This document shows, piece after piece, positions 1 to 7,997 of a stretch of 24,574 nucleotides of DNA (position 1 is its first letter; each line of letters begins with the position of its first letter). The translations under genes and the position numbers were made by a program. Under the pieces are notes generated by a model. The model saw only the letters and a list, made by a program, of their open reading frames with translations. It did no database searches and had not been told where the DNA came from. The stretch comes from CAZTTH01 sp964615975 (lineage in GTDB: Bacteria; Verrucomicrobiota; Lentisphaeria; JABSQK01; JAJFLO01), in assembly GCA_964615975.1 (NCBI GenBank), contig CAZTTH010000049.1, positions 1-24,574 of the forward strand. Reading direction: 5' to 3'.

Positions 1-692
1 GTCGCATCAAGACCCGGAATGGTTGCCGTCCAAGGCTGACCTGCTCCTGATTGAGTTCCGGTTACGGAATTACTGATTATCGTAGTGCTCGCATTCTTCC
101 ATATAAAATCGAACGTTATTTCCGAATCTGGGTCGTCAATATCGGAAGCGCTTACGGTAACATTGTTAATATTCGTCCCCGTTGTGGCTCCTCCTGATAT
201 AGAGAAGGCACTGATCACCGGTGGACAGCCTTCCGGAACAGTAGAATTACTCATTGTTCCACTTAGATTTACCCCTCCCGAACGAAATCCTAAACCATTC
301 GTAACGAAAGTAACAGTCCCGGATGAAACCGGCGTAACTTCATATGTCACATTTGCAGGCGGAGCACCAGTATTTTGCCATGTGATACGACCACCACCTT
401 CAGCAGCGACTCCTCCATTTGATACATTGGCTATTGCCCAACCTGTTGGAACTCCTTCATCTATTGCCCATAGTGTTATAGAACCGGAAGAAGTCAGTGT
501 AATGGTGACCGTGAGTATTTTATCTGGTGCATAACAAGACGTTGATTGATTTAATTCTTTAAATTTGAAAGAACGTACACCATTAAAAGATTGCGAAAAA
601 ACAGGAATAGCACCCATTAAGATCAAACAACAAATCAATAACAAGTTAATTTTCGTGACTTTCATTTTCATATTTAATAAATTTTGTATCAT
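1..692 (-). CDS. Secreted Ser/Thr/Gly-rich protein, N-terminal part (runs off the left edge)
   Basis: The minus-strand frame stays open from 692 to base 1 without a stop, so about 230 N-terminal residues are visible and the C-terminus is missing. I chose the ATG at 692 because an AGGA lies 10 nt upstream; in-frame ATGs at 671 and 665 have no ribosome site. A short Lys-rich start is followed by a hydrophobic run (NLLLICCLILMGAIPVFSQ), a signal peptide probably cut after VFS. No lipobox is seen. The mature part is rich in Thr, Ser, Gly and Val in alternating patterns typical of beta-sandwich (Ig-like) extracellular domains. A DDPDSE segment near residue 190 resembles a calcium-binding turn. It probably belongs with the next two minus-strand genes as a secreted surface or exported protein. 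The exact family is not recognised. Confidence 0.8.
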   Translation of the reverse strand, partial: MIQNLLNMKMKVTKINLLLICCLILMGAIPVFSQSFNGVRSFKFKELNQSTSCYAPDKILTVTITLTSSGSITLWAIDEGVPTGWAIANVSNGGVAAEGGGRITWQNTGAPPANVTYEVTPVSSGTVTFVTNGLGFRSGGVNLSGTMSNSTVPEGCPPVISAFSISGGATTGTNINNVTVSASDIDDPDSEITFDFIWKNASTTIISNSVTGTQSGAGQPWTATIPGLDA

Positions 693-756
693 TTTAAATT
701 AATCCTTTCTAATAAAAATAATGTTTTATCATATCAAATGCACTCGACTTACAGAA

Positions 757-2322
757 TCAATGGCATCCCAGTCCAAAGTTAATATTTAATTTTCCATCGG
801 TTCCAACACAATACGCTCCATTAAACCCCAGTTGGAATACATCAGCTACAGGTCCAGCATAATCTAAATATTCAAAAATTGAAATCTTTCCATCTTGATC
901 CGAATCTGCATCATGCAAGACTTGAGTACCCGAACATGGATTAGCAGATTTTGGAGATATTGTCAATCCATCGTAACAGTATGCCCCATTTGGAACTCCC
1001 AATTGGAATGCATCAGCAATAGGACCAGCATAATCTAAAAATTCGAACAAGGTTATCCGCTGGTCATGATCGGGATCGGATGGATGAAATATTGGTTGAG
1101 GCGATTGTATTGACTTTCCAGGGGTAAACTTAGTAACAACTTCAACTTCATCCGCAGAACTACCCACCATAATCATACCTGAAATAATCTTCTCAATCTT
1201 ATCATTTATTCCCGAATTACCTCCCTTAAGTCTATATTTTAAACTAAATGTGGAAGGTAAATTCGTGCTATTCCAAGTGAAAATCGCAGTATTTCCATTC
1301 ACAGTTACACTATTAGGTTGTATACCATCTATAGCTAAACCATTTTTACCAGAACCATTAGGAATAAAATAAAAGTTCATAGCATTATCAGTTGGAGGAA
1401 AAATTTCCGTCAATACAATTGTATCATTTGTGACTGCATGGGAAATATTAATCATTACGATTAAACCATCATCATTATCAACAATCTTTTCATGCTCGCG
1501 ACTAAATGTAACTTGACCAAACAACACTGTCACATTCGCTGATGAAGACGTTGCAGATCCTCCATTTTTGATCGTGTAAGTAAATGTATCAGAAGGTCCT
1601 GTAAAACCATTATTGGGAGTGTAAGAAATACGACCATTTACTATTTGAGTAACAGCATTTGCAGAGGTTGGTTGGGTAATGGAATTGATACTAAGTGGAT
1701 TTGTTGAACCAGTAGTATCGAAATCATTAGATAAAACATCAATAATTACCGGTGAATTAATCGCAGTCGTAGCGACATCATCCTTGGCAACAAGCGGCAA
1801 TTGATTACCGGGTTTACGAATTACTATATAAACATTTCGAACTTCGTTAATTGTACCTGTAAATGTATACTGATCAACAGATAACATGTTAACGATCATG
1901 GCTCCATCGATCAATTGCGCTGAGGAATAACCACTGGTAGTAAATGCAGAAAATTGATTGCCTTGATTTCCTGACCAGTTTATCGAAAGACTTGGTGTAT
2001 TACCAAATTCTATTTTAAGTATCCAGACTAAGGCATTTTGATTATTTTTAAAATCTTTTATTAAGGGAGTCTCATTGCCAGCAAAAATAACAGAGCTTTT
2101 AAAAGTTGCGAAAAGTTGTGGAGGCACTCCCGGAGTATCAAGGTTATCGAGAGAAGGACCTGAAGTTGCTGATGCGTTTACACCTAATGAAAGAGTATAT
2201 CCCTCAACATTATAAACTGGATCTAAATCTTCTCCAGCAACTTGAAAAGTTACAGTTTGGGCGATCAAAGAATATGCAGAATATACCCATAGAATAATAA
2301 ATAATCCGAAATACTTATTCAT
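757..2322 (-). CDS. Secreted protein with tandem-95/cadherin-like domain and two C-terminal EF-hand-like units
   Basis: 521 aa. The ATG at 2322 is preceded by GGGAG at good spacing. Residues 1-21 form a signal peptide (cleavage probably after SLIA). Residues 22-175 are an unassigned beta-rich region. Residues about 177-267 match the tandem-95/cadherin-like pattern (DDVATT, VLSNDFD, GRISYTPNNGFTG, DTFTYTI). Residues about 270-400 form another unassigned beta domain. The C-terminus has two related units beginning at H413 and H470. Each has an Asp-rich calcium-loop motif (DPDHDQRITL; DADSDQDGKISI), then FE(F/Y)LDYAGP, AD(A/V)FQLG and a GAYC cysteine. The second loop fits the EF-hand consensus DxDxDGxI; the first has Q in place of G. 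Likely an exported calcium-binding surface or adhesion protein. It is a paralogue of the next gene and AT-rich compared with the housekeeping genes. Confidence 0.9.
   Translation of the reverse strand: MNKYFGLFIILWVYSAYSLIAQTVTFQVAGEDLDPVYNVEGYTLSLGVNASATSGPSLDNLDTPGVPPQLFATFKSSVIFAGNETPLIKDFKNNQNALVWILKIEFGNTPSLSINWSGNQGNQFSAFTTSGYSSAQLIDGAMIVNMLSVDQYTFTGTINEVRNVYIVIRKPGNQLPLVAKDDVATTAINSPVIIDVLSNDFDTTGSTNPLSINSITQPTSANAVTQIVNGRISYTPNNGFTGPSDTFTYTIKNGGSATSSSANVTVLFGQVTFSREHEKIVDNDDGLIVMINISHAVTNDTIVLTEIFPPTDNAMNFYFIPNGSGKNGLAIDGIQPNSVTVNGNTAIFTWNSTNLPSTFSLKYRLKGGNSGINDKIEKIISGMIMVGSSADEVEVVTKFTPGKSIQSPQPIFHPSDPDHDQRITLFEFLDYAGPIADAFQLGVPNGAYCYDGLTISPKSANPCSGTQVLHDADSDQDGKISIFEYLDYAGPVADVFQLGFNGAYCVGTDGKLNINFGLGCH
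827..943 (-). repeat. Copy 1 of a 117-bp near-identical stretch shared by the two paralogues
   Basis: This encodes the last EF-hand-like unit and the linker before it. Aligned without gaps to 2501-2617 I count about 8 mismatches in 117 positions. Much of the rest of the two genes has diverged strongly, so the stretch stands out at the DNA level. Confidence 0.85.
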
Positions 2323-2381
2323 ATTTTACTCCCTAATAATTAATATGTTATTAAATATTAAATCGTTAACTAGTAAATTAA

Positions 2382-2398
2382 ATGCTTTAATAAAGCAT
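2382..2398 (-). terminator. AT-rich hairpin after the second secreted paralogue
   Basis: A perfect 7-bp stem (ATGCTTT/AAAGCAT) with a 3-nt loop. On the minus strand it is followed by TTAATTT. It lies between the stop of the upstream gene (2446) and the start of the next (2322), so it could be a weak factor-independent terminator. The low G+C of the stem keeps confidence modest. Confidence 0.4.
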
Positions 2399-2445
2399 AG
2401 TATTACTAATAAATCTATTGAATTAAATTTTTTACAAATAGATAA

Positions 2446-3993
2446 TTATTCAACACTCGGTGTAAGAGTCGTACATTTATAAATGTAGTGTCCTGATACT
2501 CCCAGTTGGAACACATCAGCTACAGGTCCAGCATAATCTAAATATTCAAATATAGAAATCTTTCCATCATGATCCGAATCTGCATCATGTAAGACTTGAG
2601 ACCCAGAACATGGATTAAAAGTCTTTGGATATAATTTCGATCCATCATAACAATATGATCCACTAGGAACCCCCAATTGAAATGCATCTGCTATTGGACC
2701 TACATAATCTAAAAAATCGAATAGATCTATAGCAGAATCATGAGATTTATCTGACGGATGATATTTCAGTGGTTGAAAAGTATTAGTGACAGAATCCCCA
2801 ATTAAATTCCCATGATGAATCTGTCCAAAGATCGTTTTAACATTGCAATCGCTGTTATTTCCAATCAAAACATACGTTAAAGTAATTGGACTGGATGGCA
2901 ATAAAGAATTCCAAAAAAAGGTAACTAATTTGCCGTCAATCGTAACCTCAGGTAAATGCGTGCCACTGATATTCTTTCCGCCTGGGCCATTGCCATTGGC
3001 TATTTGATAAAATCCGCTGGCGGAAATATCGAAATCATCAAAAAACTCAGTCACGCGCAAGGATTGTCCGGGAAAATCAGTGACATAATGAATTGTCAAT
3101 GTAACCGCTAATCCACTGCCAGGCGACATCACAGTCGAATGGCTGCGCGTAAAACTCATATTATCGATATAAACTTTTATTTTGGCGGTTGCGCTGCTGA
3201 TACCATCGGTAACGGTGTAATTAAATTCATCATCTCCGGGATGATCAGAATTAGGAGTATAAACAATTTGCGTTTGATTTTCAGTTAAAAGTAACGACGC
3301 ATGATCGGTTTGACTGATTAAACCATTGTCAATGGTCAAGATAGCGCCAGACTGAACGTCAAGATCGGTGTCGTTGCTCAAGGGGGAGATGGTCAAGGAT
3401 TCATTGCTTTTTAATCCGAATACGGCATCATCTGCAGCAATTGTAGGCGCATTTTCCAGTTTAATCAAGACATTGCGGGTGCTTTGGCTTGCAGGCATAA
3501 ATTTATGGGAGGTTTTGGATTTCAGGTTTATGATCTCATCGCCATCAATCAATTCCGTTTTGAAATATCTGCTGGTTTGAAAGGGATTTGAAGTATCGGC
3601 ATTTTCCCAATTCAAAGTAATGTCCCGATTGCCGGTACTTTCACCAAAATTTATTTTAATCGTCCATATCCTGGGAGAAGTGAAGGGATTAAAAGGCCTG
3701 AAATCCTCCAAAAAAAGATCATTTTCATTGGGAATCAAAAACAATACATTTCCTTTTTGGGGGGTAAGAAAAATTATACCTGGCAATGCTTTATCTTTGT
3801 CATCTTTACCATCGATCGCAGTGTTATCCAGGCCGATGATTATCTTCCGATCACCATCAAATACCCCGGTATCCAGATTATCACCTGTAACCTTAAAACC
3901 GACTGTAATCGGATTCTGCGCGACACCATCATGGGAAATGATCGTCATGCTTAGGAGGATGAACCCTGCCAATACAATTAAATAGTTATACAT
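2446..3993 (-). CDS. Secreted paralogue with tandem-95/cadherin-like domain and two C-terminal EF-hand-like units
   Basis: 515 aa from the ATG at 3993, which starts directly with a signal peptide (MYNYLIVLAGFILLS, cleavage probably after GVAQ or GVA). An in-frame TTG at 4035 would add 14 polar residues before the signal peptide and has no ribosome site, so I reject it; the ATG also lacks a clear one. The layout follows the neighbour. Residues 27-180 are an unassigned N-terminal domain. Residues about 183-277 are a tandem-95-like domain (AADDAVFGLKSNESL, IVYTPNSDHPGDDEFNYTV). Residues about 278-405 are a second unassigned domain. Two C-terminal units start at H412 and H469. The first calcium loop is degenerate (DKSHDSAIDL); the second is canonical (DADSDHDGKISI). 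It is probably exported; its binding partner is unknown. The two genes look like a tandem duplication that has since diverged. Confidence 0.88.
   Translation of the reverse strand: MYNYLIVLAGFILLSMTIISHDGVAQNPITVGFKVTGDNLDTGVFDGDRKIIIGLDNTAIDGKDDKDKALPGIIFLTPQKGNVLFLIPNENDLFLEDFRPFNPFTSPRIWTIKINFGESTGNRDITLNWENADTSNPFQTSRYFKTELIDGDEIINLKSKTSHKFMPASQSTRNVLIKLENAPTIAADDAVFGLKSNESLTISPLSNDTDLDVQSGAILTIDNGLISQTDHASLLLTENQTQIVYTPNSDHPGDDEFNYTVTDGISSATAKIKVYIDNMSFTRSHSTVMSPGSGLAVTLTIHYVTDFPGQSLRVTEFFDDFDISASGFYQIANGNGPGGKNISGTHLPEVTIDGKLVTFFWNSLLPSSPITLTYVLIGNNSDCNVKTIFGQIHHGNLIGDSVTNTFQPLKYHPSDKSHDSAIDLFDFLDYVGPIADAFQLGVPSGSYCYDGSKLYPKTFNPCSGSQVLHDADSDHDGKISIFEYLDYAGPVADVFQLGVSGHYIYKCTTLTPSVE
2501..2617 (-). 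repeat. Copy 2 of the 117-bp near-identical stretch
   Basis: Partner of 827-943. It lies at the equivalent position in the paralogue, over the final EF-hand-like unit. The conservation is unusually high compared with the rest of the two genes. Confidence 0.85.
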
Positions 3994-4167
3994 GGTTACG
4001 TGATGATAGTCATTCAGGAGAAAGTGATGCGCCAAAGTAGCTTAGGGCATTGAATGATTACGAATCAAATGCCATAATCTTACAATATTTATGCTGCTTT
4101 TTAGCATGGCAATAAGATATTTGGGAATACCACCTTAAGAAGGAGTCGAACAACTTATTATCAAATT

Positions 4168-4186
4168 GAATTGAACGATTCAATTC
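4168..4186 (-). terminator. Possible weak terminator hairpin after secG
   Basis: A perfect 8-bp stem (GAATTGAA/TTCAATTC) with a 3-nt loop, 25 bp after the secG stop, followed on the minus strand by AATTTG. The stem is AT-rich and there is no strong T-run. A second small stem (ATGCT/AGCAT, 4091-4107) lies further downstream. Confidence 0.3.
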
Positions 4187-4210
4187 TTCTGGGAAAATTG
4201 AACTGTCTGG

Positions 4211-4717
4211 TTATTCTTCGCCAGGAGGAGGAATAACGGCATCTGGTTGGTTTTGTGGGAGAGGGTTGGTTACGGGCGGAGAGGGCGTGACCGGAGTGCT
4301 TGCATCAGGTTTATCCTTTGATATGGGTTTGGCTTCGAGTGAGAGCGGAAGACTTTCGGGTGCGGTGGTTGCTGATTTAGCCGGCAGTTCCTTGCTGCCC
4401 ACTTCTTTCTTAGGTGGACTTTCAATTAGTGCCGGACTTGATTGTTCATCAATCGCACCGAGGTTCTTGTTCGATATCGAAGAACTCTCAAGAACCGCCA
4501 GCACCAGGGTATTGACGAAGAAAAAGATCGCAAGCACCACTGTTGTTTTAGTCAATACATTACCAGCGCTTGAACCAAATACGTCCTCGGTAAATCCCCC
4601 GGTTATTGGGCCCAGACCACCTCCTGATTTGCTCCGTTGCATCAGGATGATAATGATCAGGAATAAAGCGCAAACAACCTCAAGAAATGTCAATAATCCA
4701 AGAATAAATGGCATCAT
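4211..4717 (-). CDS. secG: Preprotein translocase subunit SecG with long C-terminal tail
   Basis: 168 aa. SecG is the small membrane partner of SecYE in protein export. Two membrane segments are visible, about residues 3-26 and 57-77. They are separated by the conserved cytosolic loop with LMQRSKSGGGLG and the GSSAGNVLTKTT region typical of the family. Residues about 80-168 form a Pro/Ser/Lys/Glu-rich, presumably disordered tail, making the protein longer than the usual 75-130 aa. Two adjacent ATGs (4717, 4714) are possible starts, with AGGA 11 nt before the first. It is third in pgk-tpiA-secG, an association seen in many bacteria. The 181-bp gap to tpiA leaves room for its own promoter. Confidence 0.93.
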   Translation of the reverse strand: MMPFILGLLTFLEVVCALFLIIIILMQRSKSGGGLGPITGGFTEDVFGSSAGNVLTKTTVVLAIFFFVNTLVLAVLESSSISNKNLGAIDEQSSPALIESPPKKEVGSKELPAKSATTAPESLPLSLEAKPISKDKPDASTPVTPSPPVTNPLPQNQPDAVIPPPGEE

Positions 4718-4898
4718 AATAAGTTAAATCCTTTTTTTATTTTAATAATCAACAGTGATTGTGACCAGATAAACCCGTTCCAGGTCGTGTACCATTAAAT
4801 TTTAGTTACGAAACCAACACCATACAGCATTTTTTTAGACAAATCCATATTTCCTTGGTTTAAGAATTACTACCCGGTATAATGAGCTCTTTGGTTAC

Positions 4899-5669
4899 CT
4901 AAACAGTTGCGGCCTTCTTAATTAACATGGCGAAATCCGCTGCCTTCAAACTAGCCCCGCCGACCAAGGCGCCATCGATATCCGCTTGCGCCATCAGTTC
5001 GACCACATTTTCGACCTTGACCGAGCCGCCGTATTGCAAACGAATCTGATTGGCCACAGTCTCATTAAACAGCTCGCAAAGCAACAGCCTGATGGCTTGA
5101 TGTGCTTCCTGGGCTTGCTCCGGAGTTGCGTTCACACCTGTTCCGATGGCCCAAACCGGCTCGTAAGCGATTATAATTGATGCCATTTCAGAAATTGATA
5201 TTCCGGTCAAACAGGCCTTTATTTGACGGTTGATTACCGCCATGGTTTCACCGCATTGTCTTTGTTCAAGGGTTTCTCCGACACACATAATCGGGATCAA
5301 TCCGCCTTTCAATGCCGCATGCAGACGCAAATTTATCTTTTCGTCAGTTTCACCAAATAATTGACGCCTTTCACTGTGTCCGATAATCACATATTCAACC
5401 GGAATTTCATTAAGCATGGCGGTTGAGATTTCACCGGTAAATGCGCCCTGCCCTGCCCAATGGACATTCTGCGCGCCGACTTTGATTCGCGAACCTCGAA
5501 CTGCTTCTACCGCGGTTGACAACGAGGTGTAAGGCGGGCAGAGGAGCACATCAACGTTATCTATTTCATTAATTAATTGTTTCAATTCAGCAATATAGGA
5601 ACCGGTTTGTAACCCGTTATGATGCATTTTCCAATTCCCGGCAATGATTAAACGACGTTTTTTATTCAT
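4899..5669 (-). CDS. tpiA: Triosephosphate isomerase
   Basis: 256 aa, normal length. It interconverts dihydroxyacetone phosphate and glyceraldehyde-3-phosphate in glycolysis and gluconeogenesis. Catalytic features are present: N12 and K14 in AGNWKMH, H98 in IIGHSERR, E170 in AYEPVWAIGTG, and the phosphate-binding YGGSVK and GALVGGASL segments near the C-terminus. The ATG at 5669 is only 2 bp past the pgk stop. Its AAGGAG ribosome site is made of the last pgk codons, so the two genes are probably co-transcribed and translationally coupled. Stop is TAG. Confidence 0.98.
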   Translation of the reverse strand: MNKKRRLIIAGNWKMHHNGLQTGSYIAELKQLINEIDNVDVLLCPPYTSLSTAVEAVRGSRIKVGAQNVHWAGQGAFTGEISTAMLNEIPVEYVIIGHSERRQLFGETDEKINLRLHAALKGGLIPIMCVGETLEQRQCGETMAVINRQIKACLTGISISEMASIIIAYEPVWAIGTGVNATPEQAQEAHQAIRLLLCELFNETVANQIRLQYGGSVKVENVVELMAQADIDGALVGGASLKAADFAMLIKKAATV

Positions 5670-5671
5670 GA

Positions 5672-6922
5672 TTACTCCTTGTCATTAAGCGCTGCCACCC
5701 CCGGCAATTCCTTACCCTCAAGAAATTCCAAAGACGCACCGCCGCCAGTTGAGACATGGGTCATTTTAGCGTATAACCCGCTGCGTTGTACCGCGCTGAC
5801 AGAATCGCCGCCGCCGATTACCGTGATCGCATCGGATTCAGCCAAGGCCCGGCATATTGCCATGGTCCCGGTGGCAAATGGCTCCATCTCAAAGCACCCC
5901 ATGGGCCCATTCCATAGAATCGTTTTTGCCTGGTTGATTGATTGCGAAAACAATGCGATCGTTTGTGGCCCAATATCCACTCCTTCCCACCCGTCCGGGA
6001 AATCTCCGGAACATAATTGGGTATTGGCAGTCGCGGAGAAACTATCTGCGATTACATTGTCTATTGGCAATAATATCTTCTTTCCCGTCTGTTTCGCGGT
6101 TTCAAGCGTCAGCCTGGCAGTATCAAGCAAATTGTTTTCAACAATGGAATTACCAATCTTTTGTCCCATGGCTTTTTTAAAGGTATAAGCCATGCCGCCA
6201 CCAATGATCAAGGTATCAACCTTTTTTAAGAGACTGTTCATTAATTCCAATTTTCCTGATATTTTCGCGCCCCCGATAATCGCTATGAATGGACGTTGCG
6301 GCATATTCACCGCATTACCCAAAAAGGACAATTCATTTTCCATTAAAAATCCCGCAACCGCGATATTACTATATTTCGTGATCGTCGCGGTTGACGCATG
6401 AGCACGATGCGCGGTTCCGAACGCATCATTGACATACACATCACCCAAGGCCGCCAGTTCCTTTGCCATTTGCTCCTGTTTGCCCTTCATAACCTGCTTT
6501 GCAGCCTTGATTTCATCATCACTTTTCCCATCCTTTTTGATGCTCCCTTCTTCCGCGTCATGGAAGCGCGTATTTTCCAACAGGATGACATCGCCAGGTT
6601 TACCGGCAGCAACAATATTTTTCACCCGGTCACCAATACAATCGGGTGCCATGATCACCTGCCTGCCAAGCAGTTTTTGCAGATGAGCGGCGACCGGCAT
6701 TAAACTGAATTCCGGCTCGAATCCCTTGCCCTTTGGCCGTCCCAAATGGCTCATGAGTATCAAGCAGGCCGGCGCCGCTAAAATATGATTAATCGAAGGC
6801 AGTGCAGCTTGAATGCGGGTATCGTCGGTGATCACACCATTTTCAATCGGAACATTGAAATCGACACGCATAATGACATTTTGGTTGGTTAAATTGACGT
6901 CACGAATAGTTTTCTTATTCAC
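5672..6922 (-). CDS. pgk: Phosphoglycerate kinase, GTG start
   Basis: 416 aa. It transfers phosphate from 1,3-bisphosphoglycerate to ADP in glycolysis. Conserved blocks: RVDFNVPIENG (20-30), the MSHLGRPKG loop (57-65), VYVNDAFGTAHRAHAS (162-177), GGAKISGKLELM, WNGPMGCFEMEPFATGT and the nucleotide loop GGGDSVSAV near the end. I chose the GTG at 6922 because AGGAG (6934-6938) lies 11 nt upstream and the protein then begins VNKKTIRDV, the usual family start. A TTG at 6961 would add 13 residues with no ribosome site. Residues about 124-150 (SIKKDGKSDDEIKAAK...) are an insertion compared with the typical ~395-aa bacterial enzyme, reminiscent of eukaryotic-length enzymes. No gap (GAPDH) gene lies in the window. 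Confidence 0.96.
   Translation of the reverse strand: MNKKTIRDVNLTNQNVIMRVDFNVPIENGVITDDTRIQAALPSINHILAAPACLILMSHLGRPKGKGFEPEFSLMPVAAHLQKLLGRQVIMAPDCIGDRVKNIVAAGKPGDVILLENTRFHDAEEGSIKKDGKSDDEIKAAKQVMKGKQEQMAKELAALGDVYVNDAFGTAHRAHASTATITKYSNIAVAGFLMENELSFLGNAVNMPQRPFIAIIGGAKISGKLELMNSLLKKVDTLIIGGGMAYTFKKAMGQKIGNSIVENNLLDTARLTLETAKQTGKKILLPIDNVIADSFSATANTQLCSGDFPDGWEGVDIGPQTIALFSQSINQAKTILWNGPMGCFEMEPFATGTMAICRALAESDAITVIGGGDSVSAVQRSGLYAKMTHVSTGGGASLEFLEGKELPGVAALNDKE
5675..5680 (-). promoter_or_regulatory. tpiA ribosome-binding site inside the pgk 3' end
   Basis: AAGGAG on the minus strand ends right before the pgk TAA and lies 5 nt ahead of the tpiA ATG. This geometry supports translational coupling. 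Confidence 0.8.
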
Positions 6923-6933
6923 GTTAACTGGTG

Positions 6934-6938
6934 CTCCT
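6934..6938 (-). promoter_or_regulatory. Ribosome-binding site deciding the GTG start of pgk
   Basis: AGGAG, 11 nt upstream of the GTG at 6922. It falls inside the longer frame that would start at TTG 6961, so it argues for the shorter protein. The divergent gap 6923-7194 between pgk and rsmI presumably holds promoters for both genes, but I see no convincing -35/-10 pair. Confidence 0.75.
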
Positions 6939-7194
6939 AAAATTATAACTGGTTGATTCAAAAATGTATGACTCGAAGTTGACAGCGATAAAAATCAGCC
7001 GCGATCGTCCCTGAGCCCGCCATTGTTGAGCTGATAAACCATCATGTCATCCGCTTTGGTCAAGTCAGGATGATCTCATCTCACTGCTTTAATAAATTAA
7101 AAAGCCTATATTAATAGCACGATTTTACCTATTGTCTTTTACGCTGAGAAATAATTACCCCGCATTCACCCTCTGATCATAACGTAATCCACTC

Positions 7195-7923
7195 ATGAAC
7201 ACCCCATCTAATTCAGTCGGTTGGTTGGCACTCGTCGCCTCGCCCATAGGCAACCTGGCCGATATTACCTTACGTGCCATTCAAACCCTTGAAGAAGTTG
7301 ATTTAATCGCCGCCGAGGATACACGGCGAGCGTCCATCCTCTTGAAGCACTACCAGATCGAAAAACCACTTACCAGCTATTACAAGGATAATGAACACAA
7401 AAAAACTTCGTATCTGGTCACTTTGGTACAACAAGGGAAAAAAATCGCTTATTTAACCGATGCCGGCACCCCATGTCTCTCTGATCCCGGTCTGCTGTTG
7501 ATCAGGGAATTACTCGCCGCCGGAATCGAACCGAGGATCATTCCCGGGGTTTCCGCCCTGTCCTATGCCATAACCGCTTGTGCCATGCCTCTATCAACCT
7601 TCAATTTTTACGGGTTTCTGCCCCGCAAGAAAGAAAAAAGAAGAAAGACATTAATCTCCTTGATCCAACAAGGACAAACAATATTCATCTATGAATCCCC
7701 ACATCGTCTAGGGCGGCTGATCCAGGAAATCAATGATTATGTTGGCCCTGACACGGTTATGACCATTATTCGTGAAGCCACAAAATTATATGAAGAACAT
7801 CTGCGGGGAACTGCCGCTGAAATATTAGGCCGTAATGCGGGCAGAAAATGGAAGGGAGAAATTACGGTTGCCATAGCGCCGATCAAGGGGGATGGAACAA
7901 TTACAAGGAGCGATGCGAACTAA
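7195..7923 (+). CDS. rsmI: 16S rRNA (cytidine(1402)-2'-O)-methyltransferase RsmI
   Basis: 242 aa. It methylates the ribose of C1402 in the 16S rRNA decoding centre using S-adenosylmethionine. Family blocks in order: ASPIGNLADITLRAI (about 13-27), AAEDTRRASILLKHY (39-53), YLTDAGTPCLSDPG (about 85-98), IPGVSALSYAITACAMP (about 115-131), FYGFLPRKKEKRRK (about 137-150) and FIYESPHRLGRLI (about 163-175). It is shorter than the E. coli protein (286 aa); the missing part is the C-terminal tail, as in many other phyla. It is divergent from pgk and convergent with the zinc-ribbon/rho pair. No clear ribosome site precedes the ATG. Confidence 0.96.
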   Translation: MNTPSNSVGWLALVASPIGNLADITLRAIQTLEEVDLIAAEDTRRASILLKHYQIEKPLTSYYKDNEHKKTSYLVTLVQQGKKIAYLTDAGTPCLSDPGLLLIRELLAAGIEPRIIPGVSALSYAITACAMPLSTFNFYGFLPRKKEKRRKTLISLIQQGQTIFIYESPHRLGRLIQEINDYVGPDTVMTIIREATKLYEEHLRGTAAEILGRNAGRKWKGEITVAIAPIKGDGTITRSDAN

Positions 7924-7971
7924 CTTTTTCCACGTCCAGATGACATAAAAGCTTCACGACCTATTCAGGCG

Positions 7972-7997
7972 AGCCTGCGCTGTTTCACGCGCAGGTT
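7972..7997. terminator. Hairpin between the convergent rsmI and zinc-ribbon genes
   Basis: Stem AGCCTGCGC/GCGCAGGTT (9 bp, one G-T pair) with an 8-nt loop, in the 72-bp convergent gap and touching the zinc-ribbon stop codon. It is GC-rich and well placed to end transcription from either side, but neither flank has a strong T-run. Confidence 0.5.

Noticed and set aside
85..534. Plus-strand 149-codon frame
   Set aside because: Antisense to the minus-strand secreted protein, which has a signal peptide and continuous domain-like sequence; the plus frame has no ribosome site or recognisable features.
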